Shown: positions 1 to 13,160 of the stretch, in pieces
Numbering within the stretch: position 1 is the first letter of the stretch
Layout of the letters: every line of letters begins with the position of its first letter
Assembly: GCA_964019165.1 (NCBI GenBank)
Contig: OZ025269.1
Location: forward strand, 13,392,422-13,456,421
Direction: 5' to 3'
DNA: 64,000 nt
Origin: Mastigias papua
Lineage: Eukaryota > Cnidaria > Scyphozoa > Rhizostomeae > Mastigiidae
Notes under the pieces: generated by a model
What the model was told of the DNA's origin: nothing
Seen by the model: the letters and a program-made list of their open reading frames with translations, nothing else
Databases searched by the model: none
Program-made: the position numbers and the translations under genes

Positions 1-1361
1 CGGTCCATTACAGTTGCAATACAATACAGCTAGGTACTAGAGAGGATATTTTAATATTACATTTTGCGATGCGACTAACGATGGTTAAGAAAAAACAGCT
101 GGCTTAACGCAAAATACAAATCGGAATGCGGAGGATGGCAGAAAGCAGAAACAGAATGACAAATACAGCCTGCACAAAGGAACCTTCATCTAATGCGAAC
201 CTACAGCCTGAAATACATATTTTTATTTCACTTAATTAGAACACGCTCAGGCTAATATTCTTACAAGGTTCTTATACATGGTTTCACTCTTTATCAACTT
301 AGAAATGACCTCAGCTTCTTTGCCAACCAACCCCTGTCGTGGGTATTATGAAAATAATCATCGCTTGTCCAACTCGTTGGTTTACCTGGTTTATTAAACT
401 GCATCTTTCTTTTCAGTAAAATTATATCTATCAAAAACATATATACTTATATCTTCAGGGTTCCACTAAATTCCAAAAAGTATGCTGCATGGGATCGCCT
501 TATAAAATACTTTGAAAAGTTTGGAAACCACTGGTACACATTTCATTGATAATAGGGTGCCAAAAATAAGATTGACAATGTCCTATGTATATGTTTTGGG
601 GAAAAGCAAAATCAACTGAACTACATTTCAAAGCATGATTTTGCAAACTTGGTAATAGTTGCCCATCCCATCTCTTTTTGTCGTCGTCCTGGCTTTAACA
701 CGTATTGCGAAGCTGCGGTTTCTATCTCAACCATTAATATTAATACGTTGTCAAACGTCAACTGAAGGTAGATGCAACAAAAGCATACTACTGTACGCGC
801 TAGAAATCATTGATTGGCTGAGAGTTCTGATAACAATTAAACTCTTCGCACCGAATTAACCAACTAGAGCTCGCGATTGAATAAATAAATGGCCTTCGCA
901 GCTAAATTTATTATATTACTAAATTTAATACGGCTAAAGCCCCACCACATTATAGTCACTCGTTCTAGTACTTTTCATCTTCTGTCTATGCGAGTGTATC
1001 AAAAAATGAATGAATTTCAATTGATCGATTTAAGAATCTAATTCAAGGATTGATATTACTTTTGCACTTGAGTGTTCTTATTGTTCACAAAGTATTTATC
1101 TCTGGTTTACACAAGAAGCCCGAGATTACTCCTGCATATTCCCATCATTGCGAAAGCAAACACAAAAGTCCTTTCTTGGACATGCATTGTTGCATTATCC
1201 AAGCGAGGATTCAAGCAACCAAGCTATATTCATCGAGTTAGTTTAAAAAAAGATCTTGAAATGCCATCGTTCAATTGAATTTTTCATCAGCATTTCAAGA
1301 GGCTTAGGCCTTAATGCTACAACATTTGTTAGTACTTTGCAAAAGGGTACCAAATATAACT
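1..1361. other. Non-coding stretch with a dispersed repeat fragment
   Basis: I see no coding exon with conserved content on either strand; the short open frames have no recognisable motif. Bases about 195-300 (starting gaacctacagcctgaaat) resemble bases about 16318-16430 in the same orientation, so this is a dispersed repeat of unknown class. Confidence 0.5.
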
Positions 1362-1633
1362 GGGCGAGTGGCCAAGTGGTTAGAGCGCTTGACTGCTGAG
1401 CAAAACATCGATGGTTCGAGCCGAACCCTCGGATCATAGTTGGGATGTTCACCAACTGTCCACCCAGCAGCAAATGGGTACCTGGTGGCAACACTGTGGA
1501 AGTTAAAGGCGGTGAGGAAAGGAACCGGCCACCCTACCTCACTATGCCGGCGGCTCAGGATAAGTGTCCCTCTAACGGGCATTCCCCCAACGTACAGAAT
1601 CGTACATGGGACTCACCTTTAACTTTAACTTAA
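1362..1633 (+). mobile_element. tRNA-derived SINE
   Basis: The 5' end has RNA polymerase III internal promoter elements in tRNA order: an A box (gtggccaagtggttagagcg, 1368-1387) and, about 25 bases on, a B box (ggttcgagcc, 1413-1422). The A-box wording is of the tRNA-Ser/Leu kind. A non-tRNA body of about 200 bp follows and ends in a short TTTAACT-type repeat (about 1616-1632). That layout is typical of a SINE rather than a functional tRNA, because no cloverleaf closes around the boxes. The exact 5' boundary and target duplication were not resolved. Confidence 0.75.
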
Positions 1634-1789
1634 CCAAATACAAGCATTCTCCGTCCCATTTAGTGTTACTATACATTTTCCAGTTTAGTGCTCCGTTACC
1701 ATTTAGTAATAGGAATACAGTAGTTCTACTAAATAAAGCAGGAAAGAAGACGCATTATGAGAATCCAGAATGATGATAGCGATTTCCAA

Positions 1790-3860
1790 TGAAGTTGGAA
1801 AGAACAGAGTGTTTTGGAGAACTTTTAAGCCTCTGCTGTCAAACAATTGTCAAAAAGGGTCAAATAAAATAACACCAATGGAAAATGGGTCACCTTAACA
1901 CCTACTTCACAAATATAACAGACACTTGGATATTGAGAGGCCTACTATCAAAGATAAATCTATACTGGGAGCTATTGAACGGTATAAGACACATCCAAGC
2001 ATTATCAAAATAAAACAATTAATAAAGCCTAATCATCAATCTAGTTTTTGCAAATTCGGTACAAAAGGGGTTTGGGATGACATTAATCGACTCGAAGGTT
2101 CAAAATCTGTTAGCGGTAACATTCCCACAAAAATTTGGAATTCATAGCTACCTCACATACAGGCCACAAAGAGTTAAAGTAAATGACACTTATAGTAACT
2201 AGCAACAAGCAAAATCTGGTATCCCACAGTGCTCAGTTCTTGGGCCTTTGCTATTCAATTTATTCATCAACGATTTCATTTACGTGATCGAAAACTCAGA
2301 GGTCTGCAACTTTGCCGATGGCAATACTATCTACGAATTTGATGATAGTATAGGAACCATTTTAAGATTGTTCAAAGGAGATATAAATAATGCCTTAGAA
2401 TGTTTCCAATACAACAAAATGGTAGCAAATCCAGACAAATTTCAGGTCAACTTTTTGGGCCTTGAAAAAGGTCAAACATTGAATCCTGAAAATGGCATAC
2501 CTATGAGGACAGCTGAGGAGGTTAAACTTATAGGAATAACAATTGACTCAAAGTTGCGATTTCAGAGACGGGGTCATTCAATTAGTACGTACGCTCTAAA
2601 TTGGCCAGAATTTGGCCCCTCCTTCCCCATCGTACGCACATGTACGCCTGATACGCACCCCCTTTTGCGTATGTACTCTTGGTTGCTTGACCCCCCCCCC
2701 CCATCTAAAAGAAAGTTTCTAGACATCCAAAACCACGGAGAAAGACTTTTTAAGCATTCACGAGACATTAACATGATCATTACAAATATATTTCATGAAA
2801 AATCCATAATAGTGTTCAAACAAAACAGCATTATACTAGAAAAGGGGGTGTCAAATTCACTTGGCCCGAGGGCCACATAGGACATAATATGGCGCCACAA
2901 CGGCAGGGTAGGTTGACGGAATCCAAAAGGGCTAGGTAATAGGGGCTTTCAAATATGCATAACTAATCGCATGTTTCCTATCTGCCAAGCTAGATAACGG
3001 CGAAAAACTGGGTATTCAGCCTTGTAAATCCCACTGGTAAATGCCGCTATTACAATGGGAAAAATATATCTAGGTTTCAGTTAATTCAAAATTCCTAGTG
3101 GTTTAAATATCTGTGAAGGGCCCTTTGCAAATGAAAATATTGCAGGGTGTATGAAAAACGCTGATAATTTTTTGCTTGGCGTACGCACTTCATGTGTCAA
3201 CCCCCCTCCCCCTTGTACATATTCGTACGCATTTGCTAGACCCCCTCCCCCCTTCGTGCGTACGTACTAAATGAATGACCCCGACATGTGGAAGCTCTTT
3301 GTAAAACAGTAAACCAAAAAAGTAAAGGCGTTGTCTCGAACTGCTGGGTACCTACAAAAACAGAAAAGCCTATATGCTCTACAAGACTTTCATAACGTCA
3401 ACTTTCAACTATTGTCCACTGATATGCATGTGCTGTGGTAAAACAGCAAACAATAGAATAAACCAGTTACACAAGCTTGCCTTGAGAGCTTTCCACGGTA
3501 ACTACGCATCTACATTTGAAGAACTACTAGCTAAATCAGAAGAAATAACAATCCATTGTAGTAAACTGCAAAACCTAATAAGTGAAATATATGAGTGCAC
3601 CAATTATACTAGCCCCGCAGTCTTGTCAGAGTTCTTTAAAACTAAAGAAATAAACTGTCATTCAAAGATAAGGAATCTCCTCCAGATACTGAAAGTCACA
3701 ACATCCTCATATGGACAAAGCTTCCTATCGTTCAGAGGTGGTATTCTTTGGAACACTCTGTTAGACAGTATAAAATCGGCCCAAAGTAAAAAAGGGTCTA
3801 AAGCAATGATCAAAAACTGGAAGGGTGAGAAATGCTCGTATATCATATGCAAATGAAAGA
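1790..3860 (+). pseudogene. Decayed non-LTR retrotransposon (LINE) reverse transcriptase
   Basis: Pieces of one reverse transcriptase occur in order. There is an N-terminal region (1926-2147, with GSKSVSGNIPTK). There is a core region (about 2218-2566) with the usual sequence GIPQxSVLGPLLFNLFIND and a degraded catalytic box, where YADD-like has become NFADGNT. A C-terminal part (about 3286-3856) carries the typical YKTFITSTFNYCPLIC. The first part has stops and a deletion before the core, and a separate inverted-repeat element (2570-3282) splits the gene. The catalytic aspartate pair is broken, so this is a dead copy. It is 5' truncated with no endonuclease domain. It resembles CR1/L2/Jockey-type animal LINEs, but the clade is not certain. 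Confidence 0.8.
2570..3282. mobile_element. 713 bp non-autonomous DNA element with inverted termini, inserted in the LINE
   Basis: The ends are inverted repeats: ggggtcattcaattagtacg at the left, and the reverse complement of the right end reads ggggtcattcatttagtacg. The match continues into tacgc. The 3-base sequence GAC flanks both sides (2567-2569 and 3283-3285). Removing the element and one GAC restores the host reverse transcriptase frame (CAG AGA CAT GTG GAA). No transposase frame is visible. Subterminal stretches are rich in C runs and cgtacg motifs. The superfamily is unknown; 3-base duplications occur in CACTA and Harbinger groups, but the end sequence is not diagnostic to me. Confidence 0.85.
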
Positions 3861-5040
3861 ATTGTAACTAAATAGCTGGTTTATATTAGTTTACTTCAAA
3901 CTATGACTTTTTACCAACTGTGAATAAGTTAGCTATTATTATTACTATTATATTATTATTCGATACAATCATGCAGTCGTACATATAAAATGAAGTGCTA
4001 GTTGAAACAACTATCTATTAGTACCAATAAAAATATTAGTCAAAATTTTCTTTAAAATCTTGAAATTTTATATAACTTTCAAATCGTTACTTTACAATTG
4101 CGAACCCCACTGTTATCAGGTGGAGTACGAAGGGCTGCTTGTCTCACAGACAAGATAACCATGCTATGATCGGCAGCAGATTTGAAGGGTCAACCATACT
4201 GATCTTGCTTCTATAATATTATCTGCTTCGGGGATGTTACAGACATTTTATTATCCAAAACGTAAACCCATAACGCATTTTTGAATTTTGTACCTCGTAT
4301 TTTAAAGGTATTTTAAGGATTTTTAATTATTCACTTGTTAACTATTTTATGTATATTTTAAAACGTTATATTGTACGTTAAATTGAGGGCACCCTTAAAA
4401 ATCAGCGTTAGCTGAAGGGCCACCCTCCTTAAATTATATGAAAATGAAAAAATGACAAATAAAGAGAATACAAAGTCATGCCAAATAAAAATAACATAAA
4501 AAAGAAAGATAACAAAAACACGATTTCACTACCCCCAAAGGTACTCCAAGCGTGCTTTCAAACAAAATCCAAAGTACAAAGTGAGGCATTTGTAATTAGA
4601 TAATACACAACAACTCATTACAACCTTCCTTCTTTAAGCAAAAATATTTCTGGTCAAGAAATATATTCCCAATATTTCATAGGCTCTCTTGAGATTCTTC
4701 CAGGTCGAGTACAAACCCCTCTACTACACGTTTTCTTTTTACAAGAAACAAATTCTCCCTTCATCCTGGATGCTTCTTAAAATTTTGCTAAATCCAGCCT
4801 TAAATTTTTCTCAAGTGTTTCTTAACGTTCTTGACATTTCCTATAGCAGCAAGGCAACCGTAAGAACAGAGAAATGAGATTTCTAGCTAAAAACATTTGA
4901 GAGACGGATGTTGTTTGCATTTTGCTTCCAGTTCACTATAACATTTTCTCGCAAAAGCAGATTTTGCAAGTTTACTTTTGCAGCCCAGTCTGCCTGTGTT
5001 TCTTAAATGTTTCTTAATGTTTGCATGATTTGGGCCTCAT
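3861..5040. other. LINE 3' flank and non-coding sequence
   Basis: Directly after the reverse transcriptase frame there is AT-rich sequence with an attatt-rich run (about 3937-3961), which may be the 3' tail of that LINE. A GC-rich hairpin-like stretch occurs at about 4384-4430 (gggcacccttaaaaatcagc and onward to gggccaccctcc). No coding content was recognised. Confidence 0.4.
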
Positions 5041-5599
5041 GTTTCTAATATACTCGTGTCTTATAAAAACACACGTGCAGCCTCTTCTTTGCATTCAGTT
5101 TCAGGTATGAAGTCTTTCTCATATTCTCCATATGTACATGGCTTGATCTCTTCCTTTTGTTCAGGACTTCCATTGAAACCCATCTGAATCTGGCTGGGTT
5201 TCCCTTGTTCCTGGTCAGCATCATCATCTGAATTTTTTAACAATGTTATCTTCTCCTATTTTCAGCAACTGTTGTCTGCTTCGTCTGCAAACATCGCCAT
5301 CTTCATTCTTCACAAAGTAAACTTCTTGTTCATCTGAATGATGTATAACAGAAGCAGGACTCTACTCATTTCCATTCAATATTCTGATCTTCTCTACGTC
5401 AAGGAAAACTTTCAATAGCTTTGGGCGTTAGCTGCGATTTTTTACTTGCTTCTCTTGAATATGTTGCCTCCTCTCAACAAATGCTTCAATGTTGACTGGT
5501 TAAACCCTTAACAACTGTCGGTTAATGGGCAAAGTCTACCTGTATCTTCTGCTAATGATTTGTTAAGCAGGTGATGCACAGCCATACACTGGAGTGTTT

Positions 5600-5990
5600 A
5601 GAGCTTCTAACATTGCAAGTAAGGATCTTGCTCTGAATGCTTTGCCTTTTTCAGCAGCTTCTTTGTAACTTCTACATTATTCTCCCATACCATTTGATTG
5701 ATGGTAATGTGGACTACTTGTCGTAAATTAAAATGCCCAATCTTTTCTGATTTACTTGAAACCAGACGATGTGTACTGAGTTCCATTGGCACTTCGTAGA
5801 AGTAGCTCAGGTATTCCAAGTCTAGCACACATCTTCTTGAATTTCTTTATATGACTGTAGTGATCAACAATAAAAACCCTGAACACTCCATTAATACAGA
5901 TCTGTATCCACAACTTGGAACAAATTTCACAAGATTTCACCATATCTTCAATTTGCCTGTTGATGCCTAGCCAAAACACTGTCTCTCTTG
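5600..5990 (-). pseudogene. Ty3/gypsy-type integrase remnant
   Basis: On the minus strand, the reading MFWLGINRQIEDMVKSCEIC matches the zinc-binding N-terminus of Ty3/gypsy integrases (the W-P-G-I-x-x-D-I-E/C-x-x-C region). Downstream, GIPELLLRSANGTQYTSSGF corresponds to the usual GIPxxxxSDNGPQYTSxxF around the second catalytic aspartate, here replaced by Ala. KKLLKKA and DPYL, typical of the following segment, appear in another frame. The catalytic core between the two blocks is partly deleted and the parts lie in different frames, so this is a fossil. No LTRs, protease or reverse transcriptase were identified around it. Confidence 0.75.
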
Positions 5991-6259
5991 CTCTAGTTTT
6001 GTCTTCTCGACTTCAATAGGAGCCTGATGTAGCTTCTTAAAGATTTCTTGTCTCATGAATATTGGTATTGCAATTCTATTTCATTTGAGAAGAATTTAAT
6101 TTTTCACTAGCAAATCTTCGTGGTAGGACCGATATAGTTTCATATGCTCTGAAACACTCTGTCTTGTTGATGGCCACACAAGGTCTTGAGGTGTCACATG
6201 CACACAATCTTATGCAGTTTACCATTTGTTACAGCATTCATGTGCATCATCCTTTGTTC

Positions 6260-9200
6260 CACATACCAATGTGTCAATAAGCCAAAAATGTCCCTGTGTC
6301 GGGGATGGCCTAATCTTGTCCTCTCCAGTAGAAATTATACGTCAATCTGGTAGTGATGGTGGACATTTGTCTTAGGACTTAGTTATGATGTCTGTCATCT
6401 ATGCAAATTTGTTGAAGGACATGTTTACCACTAATAAAAATAATGGAAATTTTATATAAATAAAGCCCCTGGGTTGTTCTATCCTTTCCCTCGTTTGCAA
6501 AGCTCATAGTAAATTGTTCGAATAACTATACTTTTTAATGATATAATTTGTAGGTTTTTTGCTAAACCCTGTATCTTTGTGCACGTTAAGAAGTCAACAG
6601 GAAGAAGAGGAAAGATTCCTAAAGTGCTGCTAGAGAGGTTGATTTGAAGACTTTAAAATGAAAAGAAAATAAAAAGTTACACATCAGTTGTTATTGCTCA
6701 TTTGATGACTCTCAGTGAAGGAACGAGGTTGTTCCTTCTTCCTGGGCTTTCATATTTTCACCTCTTCATAAGACAACCTGTGGCTGCGGATTATTCTTAG
6801 CAACAATTCTTACCAGACTAGTTCTACAAGATAGCTCTGTTTTATCCGAAAATTTGTTGATAATATCCGCAAATAGTTGGGGACCGATGAATACAAGGAT
6901 ATATAAATTAGCAGAAAAGTCTCATTTCCAATAACACTTCTGCTAGCTGAGCAGCCGTCCTGATTCCAAATCCAGAGTCCAAAATCCTGATTCATTGAAA
7001 TAGCTGCATACTATCGTCTCCACTCCATGTTTGTTGTTCTTGCACGATATTATTTTCTGTTCACCATAACAGCCTGACACGAAGTAAAAAACTCTAGATC
7101 CTGTTAGCACAAGACCCTGTTTGGAAATGTTTCAAATAGCTCCAGAATATATCGCAGCGCTGAAATCTACTCTTGCTATAACTTGCATCAAGTCAGTAGA
7201 CCATAGCATTTGCTGTACTGTTCGATAAGTTATATCAACATGCCATCAAGAAACATTAACGAATGTCTCATTACTTGTAATAGTTGTCTGTATCATAGAA
7301 CAAACAAATGAATTATCATCCATTTGACTTTCTACAATAACAAAAAATTCTCGACCCCTATCTGCTCTCTTTTGGCTCGCTTACATGTGACTCTACCCCA
7401 TTAAACGGGAACAAAACGGAACAATTCCAATCTAACCGCTGTAATGGAACCAAAAGAGCATGGATAGCAGGCCCAAATTGGAACACTTCCAACAGTTTTA
7501 GTGCAAACGCAATGAGTATCTATACCAGGTCCATTTGGAACCGTTTCATTTTCCTTCGTGTAATCAGGATCTTGCTAGGGCTCAGCAAAATCTTTTTAAC
7601 TTTCAGATGTAAATGTATAAGAAGTCCAAAGGTTCGATCATTCTTGAATTTAAAACTAACAATATGTCTGTCCCAGTGGAGTTTAGTATCCTACTAAACA
7701 GTCCCTCTTGTAGTGAAATCAAGCAAGAGAGTGCAAAAGTCCAAGGTGTAGTCAGTAGCAGGGGGGCAGTTGCCCACCAGTAACTTTAAAGAACAATGGA
7801 ATCTATAGGGTATGGGTACAAAAATTCATCCTAGGAGCTTTGCCCCATACTCCTATGCTCTCCTTGCACCCCCCCCCTATAAACAGCCAAGAGGCCACTA
7901 ATGGCTGTAACATACATTGTCTACGTTTATTCAAATACTATAATGTTTGTTACTTCACACAAAGCCTTAGTACCCTACAAGTGGTGGCGCCACGCACGCG
8001 GATGTGATTTTGGGAACATACCCCTCCAATATTTTGAAAACATGACAAATTAGATTTGCTAAAAACTGTCATAAAAAATATTGAAGTTTTGCCAACCATT
8101 TTCTATCTAGACTGAGAATATCTCCATATTCAAAAGAGCGTTTTCAGGGGGCTTTGACCCAGGCTCGTATTCCTCATTAGCTCCCCCCATCTCATGACAG
8201 CGGACACTGACGTATAATTGTATACTCGAGTTATAAAATAACTAAAAATACCCCGTTAAGCCTACAAGTTTCTGTAATGAAATAACACAATACTTTTGAG
8301 CGTAATAGCACTAAACAGACCATTAACGCAGATAGGCAAACAGTCAGTATTTCACAATTAGCACGAATGTCCGGCTAAACTAGGCAACATTGCCGCGCGA
8401 CATCTAGAAATACACCATGCTGCACTACCATATTCTAGTTTATGTCTCATGACCAATTATGATAAAAATTTGTTGCAGCATGTTTCAACATCCTCAAACA
8501 TTATGTGCAACAGTTATCTTGAGCACAAATATTCTTTAATTTAGTCACTAAGTCGACAGAACATTAATTCAATTCTTCTGTATTGTTGCTTTTGGTGTCA
8601 AAACCAACGATATTTTTGTTGGTCAGATGCGTACACGCAATTTTCTTCATTTTCAACAACTTCATGAATACATAAACAAGCCAAAATCATCTTACATCTT
8701 TTGTTAAACACTATTTCTAATTTTGCAACTTAGCCTCTAAACCACAGCAGCAACATTAATAGAGATTGTTCGACAACAAAGTCAGCAAGTTTACCCACAT
8801 CTGCCAATGAGTGTGAGATATCACCAAGAAACAGGTAAACAATGCCATGCTACAATATTTTCTAGTCTAGCAAGGTCCTTAGGGTATACTATCTTTCGAC
8901 ATATAAATGGGAAAAACAAAGGGGATTCAAGCACTAATGAAACGTTTACAGTTGGATTCATAAGGAAGAGACACTTGTTTCTAGTAAGCTACGTTGCAGG
9001 AAATCAAATAGGTTCGTGATTCTACAGAATTCTACCAAAAATTCAGCCCCATATCGCTTACGACAACAATATTCCACGTGCTCAAAGCAAGCTCCAACCA
9101 CACGTCTCGTTTCACTCTGCGCAGCTACAAATGCGACTGACGCAACAGATGTTCCATTGTCAAACAAAGGGCTAAGAGCATGATCATTTGGGAAGCAGAA

Positions 9201-11060
9201 ATACGAAGTAGCTTTAGAGGATCAAGCCTACCATTTATGAAAATGGATTAAAGTATGAAAAGCAAGGATTATGCAAGCATACAGTATTTGAATTAGCTCA
9301 ATATGATTTGATTAACTGAACAAACATATGTATCAGTTGAAGAGCGTCAAGATTCGGAGATTAGTCGAAAAATGCAGCCTGCGTTTGACTAGGATTTATG
9401 CATTATGAAGAAATGGTTTTCAAGTAGATCTCTGTTTAGAGAATGGGATGTGATTCTATCCGCAAGGCTCGTCTCAGATCACCAACACGGCGCATATCAG
9501 GAAATCGATACTGTAAGAACTAATACAGGCTATCTCTATTTGTACATGAAAACTGTTCATATTCCAAATTGGGCACATCAATTTGAGAGCATAATATACT
9601 TAATCCAGCTGATCAATAAACCAAAGGGGGTATCCTAGATCGCATAGACACGTATGCAAACATTATCTTATATTGGTTTCAAGATTTGCTAATTCAGCGC
9701 CAGATATAATTGCATTTGATTGGAAACCAGTAATCAATTTTTCGTAAAACCTTCAAATATCACACCTATGACATTTGCTCGGATATTCATAAGATATTTG
9801 ATGCTACGCTCTTTAATCACTACTAAAGTCCCCTTACAAATATTTCCCAAACAATCGTACAATAGGTGTAGCCTATAAAATTTCGTGGTGTGCTATAATT
9901 CACGCGCGGTTGAATTCGCGCAGCAACCGTTCACATTTTCCCGCAGTCTTAAACTCGCTCACACAAGAAAACCCACAGAATTACACAAAGTTTCGCTTCA
10001 AAAGAAATGGTCTTTCTAACCATGCCTCTGGACTAAAAGCAGCTCTTTTATCAGGATGAATTTTCATACTGGCGCTTCATTGCTAAGAAGTCTACAATCG
10101 CAACCCTCTTAAAGTGTTTGGCAGCTACATTACGTCAGTTCTGCTTGCCATCACAAAAAAGTTGCTACCCTCCATGCTTTTGTCAATGTTTCAGACTACT
10201 CACATGCTATTTGACTTGTTCTAGCTTACAACCATTCTGAAACTACTGCTGAACACATGTTCTTTAAACTAGCATAGCCGTCAAATGTTTGAGATATGGT
10301 CAGGTCTGTTTTCTCCCAACCTAGCTGACCAATCAGCATTCAAAATGGACCTAAATGTAGCTGTGGAGCACGTGTGTGGACAGAATCTGCAAGACGATTG
10401 GTCAAAGAGGCTGGGAGAAAATAGATCTGATTAGCCTCTTAAACATTTGGCAGCTATGCTCTGTAAACAAGCTTCGAGACTCTATATGTCTTGCAAATTC
10501 TATTCAGATGAAAGCGTGGTTCTATGCAAAAAATCTGCAGATGAAGTGTATCCAGTGATGACAATGAGGACAAAGATGGTGGTGGGGAAATTGAGGTTTA
10601 TATCAAACAATAACTTTTTTGATCACCAATACAACAGAGTGGTTAAGAAATAGCGATTATATATAAGATGCAAGAGAAGGTAAACTCATATACTGAACGC
10701 ACCGACTTAACTATTAAGATTTCAGTTATATTGACAGTTAAACTAACGAAAAGTGTGTCTTTCTTTTAGACCAAAGAGTGGTTATCATGAAAATATTTGC
10801 CTAATATGCTTGTGTCACCATTTTCATGCAGCTGAAATTAGGTGCTGCACTTAATTTCCTGACGTCAAAGATGCGCGAAAAATAGTACAGTGCGAATTCA
10901 AATACAAATAAGGTGGTCATAGCTCGCCCAATATAGAAAGTTTTAGTCAACTATACAGTATACATACATATAACTTTCATAAGGTAAGGTGGAAAAACAG
11001 GTGAGGTTTTAAATTATATTAGAATAAAACAGCAAAACAACATACATACAAAGTGAAGTT
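6260..11060. other. Gene-poor intergenic stretch
   Basis: I found no exon with recognisable conserved sequence on either strand. At 7755-7870 there is a C/G-run-rich repeat-like sequence, similar in style to about 35810-35870 (ggggggca with ttgcccccca). Open frames up to 77 codons (such as 9405-9638) have no motif and no neighbouring splice-consistent partners. The 3' exons of the PUS10-like gene could lie here or farther left, but I could not recognise them. Confidence 0.45.
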
Positions 11061-11061
11061 G

Positions 11062-11063
<2 letters not shown>

Positions 11064-11101
<38 letters not shown>

Positions 11102-11214
11102 ACAAACACACACAAACACACACATACACACATACACACATACACACATACACACACTCACACTCACACTCACACTCACATTCACACTATAACTCACACT
11201 CACACACACACAAG
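11064..11214. repeat. (AC)n compound microsatellite
   Basis: The tract starts as pure (AC)n, then passes into AAACACACAC, ACATACACAC and ACACTC units. This looks like stepwise replication-slippage variants of one original CA repeat. The long His/Thr or Val/Cys open frames across it are artefacts of the repeat. Confidence 0.95.
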
Positions 11215-13160
11215 CACAAATTAATATATCTGTTTCCCATCTGACCTTGCTGTAATTTCTCCCTCTATATCAATATTCAACAAATACAGTTTTCAAGCCC
11301 TATATTGAACTGCTATATTCTGGCTCGCAATGGACAGGAGGCTTAAAATGAGCAGGAGGCTCGAAATGGGCAAGTGGCTCACAACAGGATGCGTTTGCAC
11401 AAACAAATAAGCCAGGCCTACTTTTCTTATTTTCTACTATGTAACTTGTGCTCTGTTCATAATAATAAGTGAATTGTATGACATAAATGAACATTCATCA
11501 CAGTTCTATGCCTGTTGGTAGTCTACTGCTTGAAACTGTACTTAACAAAGATCCATACTACGCATTCCTTCATTTATCAAAGCCTTTAGAGTTCGTATTT
11601 ACTATAGCTTGTAAACAGATAGATAACTTAAAACCGATTATCTGCGAAAGAAATAATCTACTTTGTAAAGCAAATGAAAGTAAAATCTAACTGCATAACT
11701 GACTTTCCAAGTTATTTTGAAGCAGTTTTACAAGTGCAATTTTCACCTTTCCATTTTTATCAGCCCTTTGAATTTTATAGTGATTGGTTAACATTTTATA
11801 CTGCTTCAAGTAATGGAAATGTGATATTGGGCTATTTAATAATTACGTAGACCCTTTAGTTGTAGAAATTTAATACTTAATGCAAGTAGAACAAAATAGG
11901 CACAACGAACAGCACCTTCGCTACATATGATAAACCGCGCCTAAACCTGTTGATCAGAGGCACAGTACTCTGCTTCTCCGGTTAGATGGTAGAAGCACCT
12001 ACATTTGACCCAACAATGAAGAATATTGATGATGCAGCTGGTAGTCCAAGTAAAGTGAATGATATTTGACATTTTAATACTGAAGTTATCAGTTCCTATA
12101 GCGTATGATGTTGAATATTTGTTGCTTGGTTTCAGAAATATCATCCTGCGGGCCAAATAAACCTCGAGTCCTTTCCAACTTCAAGCCCAATAAAACTTAA
12201 GCTAGAACTAAATAGTAGTAAGGGAAGTCTTGTGGTTTAAAATTTTGCGTAACAAGTGGAGGAGGGGGCTCTAGATTCGTTGCGATGCGTTGCATTTGTT
12301 GGAAAGGTAACTGAAGATGGCCACTAAGCGCGGAGTGTAATTTTTGAGTGGCCGCAACAATGATTCTGCCCAAAGCTCACATGAGAAGAGCAGCCCAGGC
12401 TACTGAGATCGGGGCAATCAAAACTAATTTCTTGACAAAGTATGTAGTGCAATTGATGATCAACAAACATCCATCCACCAAGATGAAAATGATCTTAATT
12501 CATCAAAATGACTACAACGATTATACATACAAGAAATTTCAAAAATTATATGTATACAGAGAACTCTCGATATAGCGAACATCTCGATAAAGCGAACATC
12601 TCGATTTTACGAACCGAAGTCCATTTCCTTTCGCTCTACTCTAACAAAAAGTCTTATGATAAACCCTTCCTATGGACCTTCGACATAGCGAACTCTCGGT
12701 TTTACGTAACCAAATTTTCTCTCATACTAAACCAAAATACCTCGATATAATGAACTCATAGCAGTAAACATGAGAGAAAGCAAACTACACATGTAAATTA
12801 TCGAAGTTCAAATTGTCTACAAAGCAATTTTCAAGCACAGTATATTTGAGCTCAAGGAAGCGCAGGCAAAAAACACAGTAAACAAAGTGTTATTTTTTGT
12901 TGCAATTTTAAAGGACTTCTTGCAAAGTCTTTGCAAACTTGCTTCTTGCTAGTAATTTTAATTTATAAGGAACTTGCATTCCCCCGTCATCGCCAATGTT
13001 GACTAGCTCTCCTGTAATTTCAACTTCACATATGCCCTACCTTTCCTATTTTTGCCAAGAGACAAATTTCCAAATATGCACTGATGTTTCTTTACACTGA
13101 CAGCGTATTTGTCTTTATGACTACCGGGTTCTCTATTCTATATTCTATATTGTGTTCGAT

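Noticed and set aside
11009..11244. Val/Cys-rich or Thr/His-rich proteins
   Set aside because: Translations of the CA repeat with no conserved flanks.
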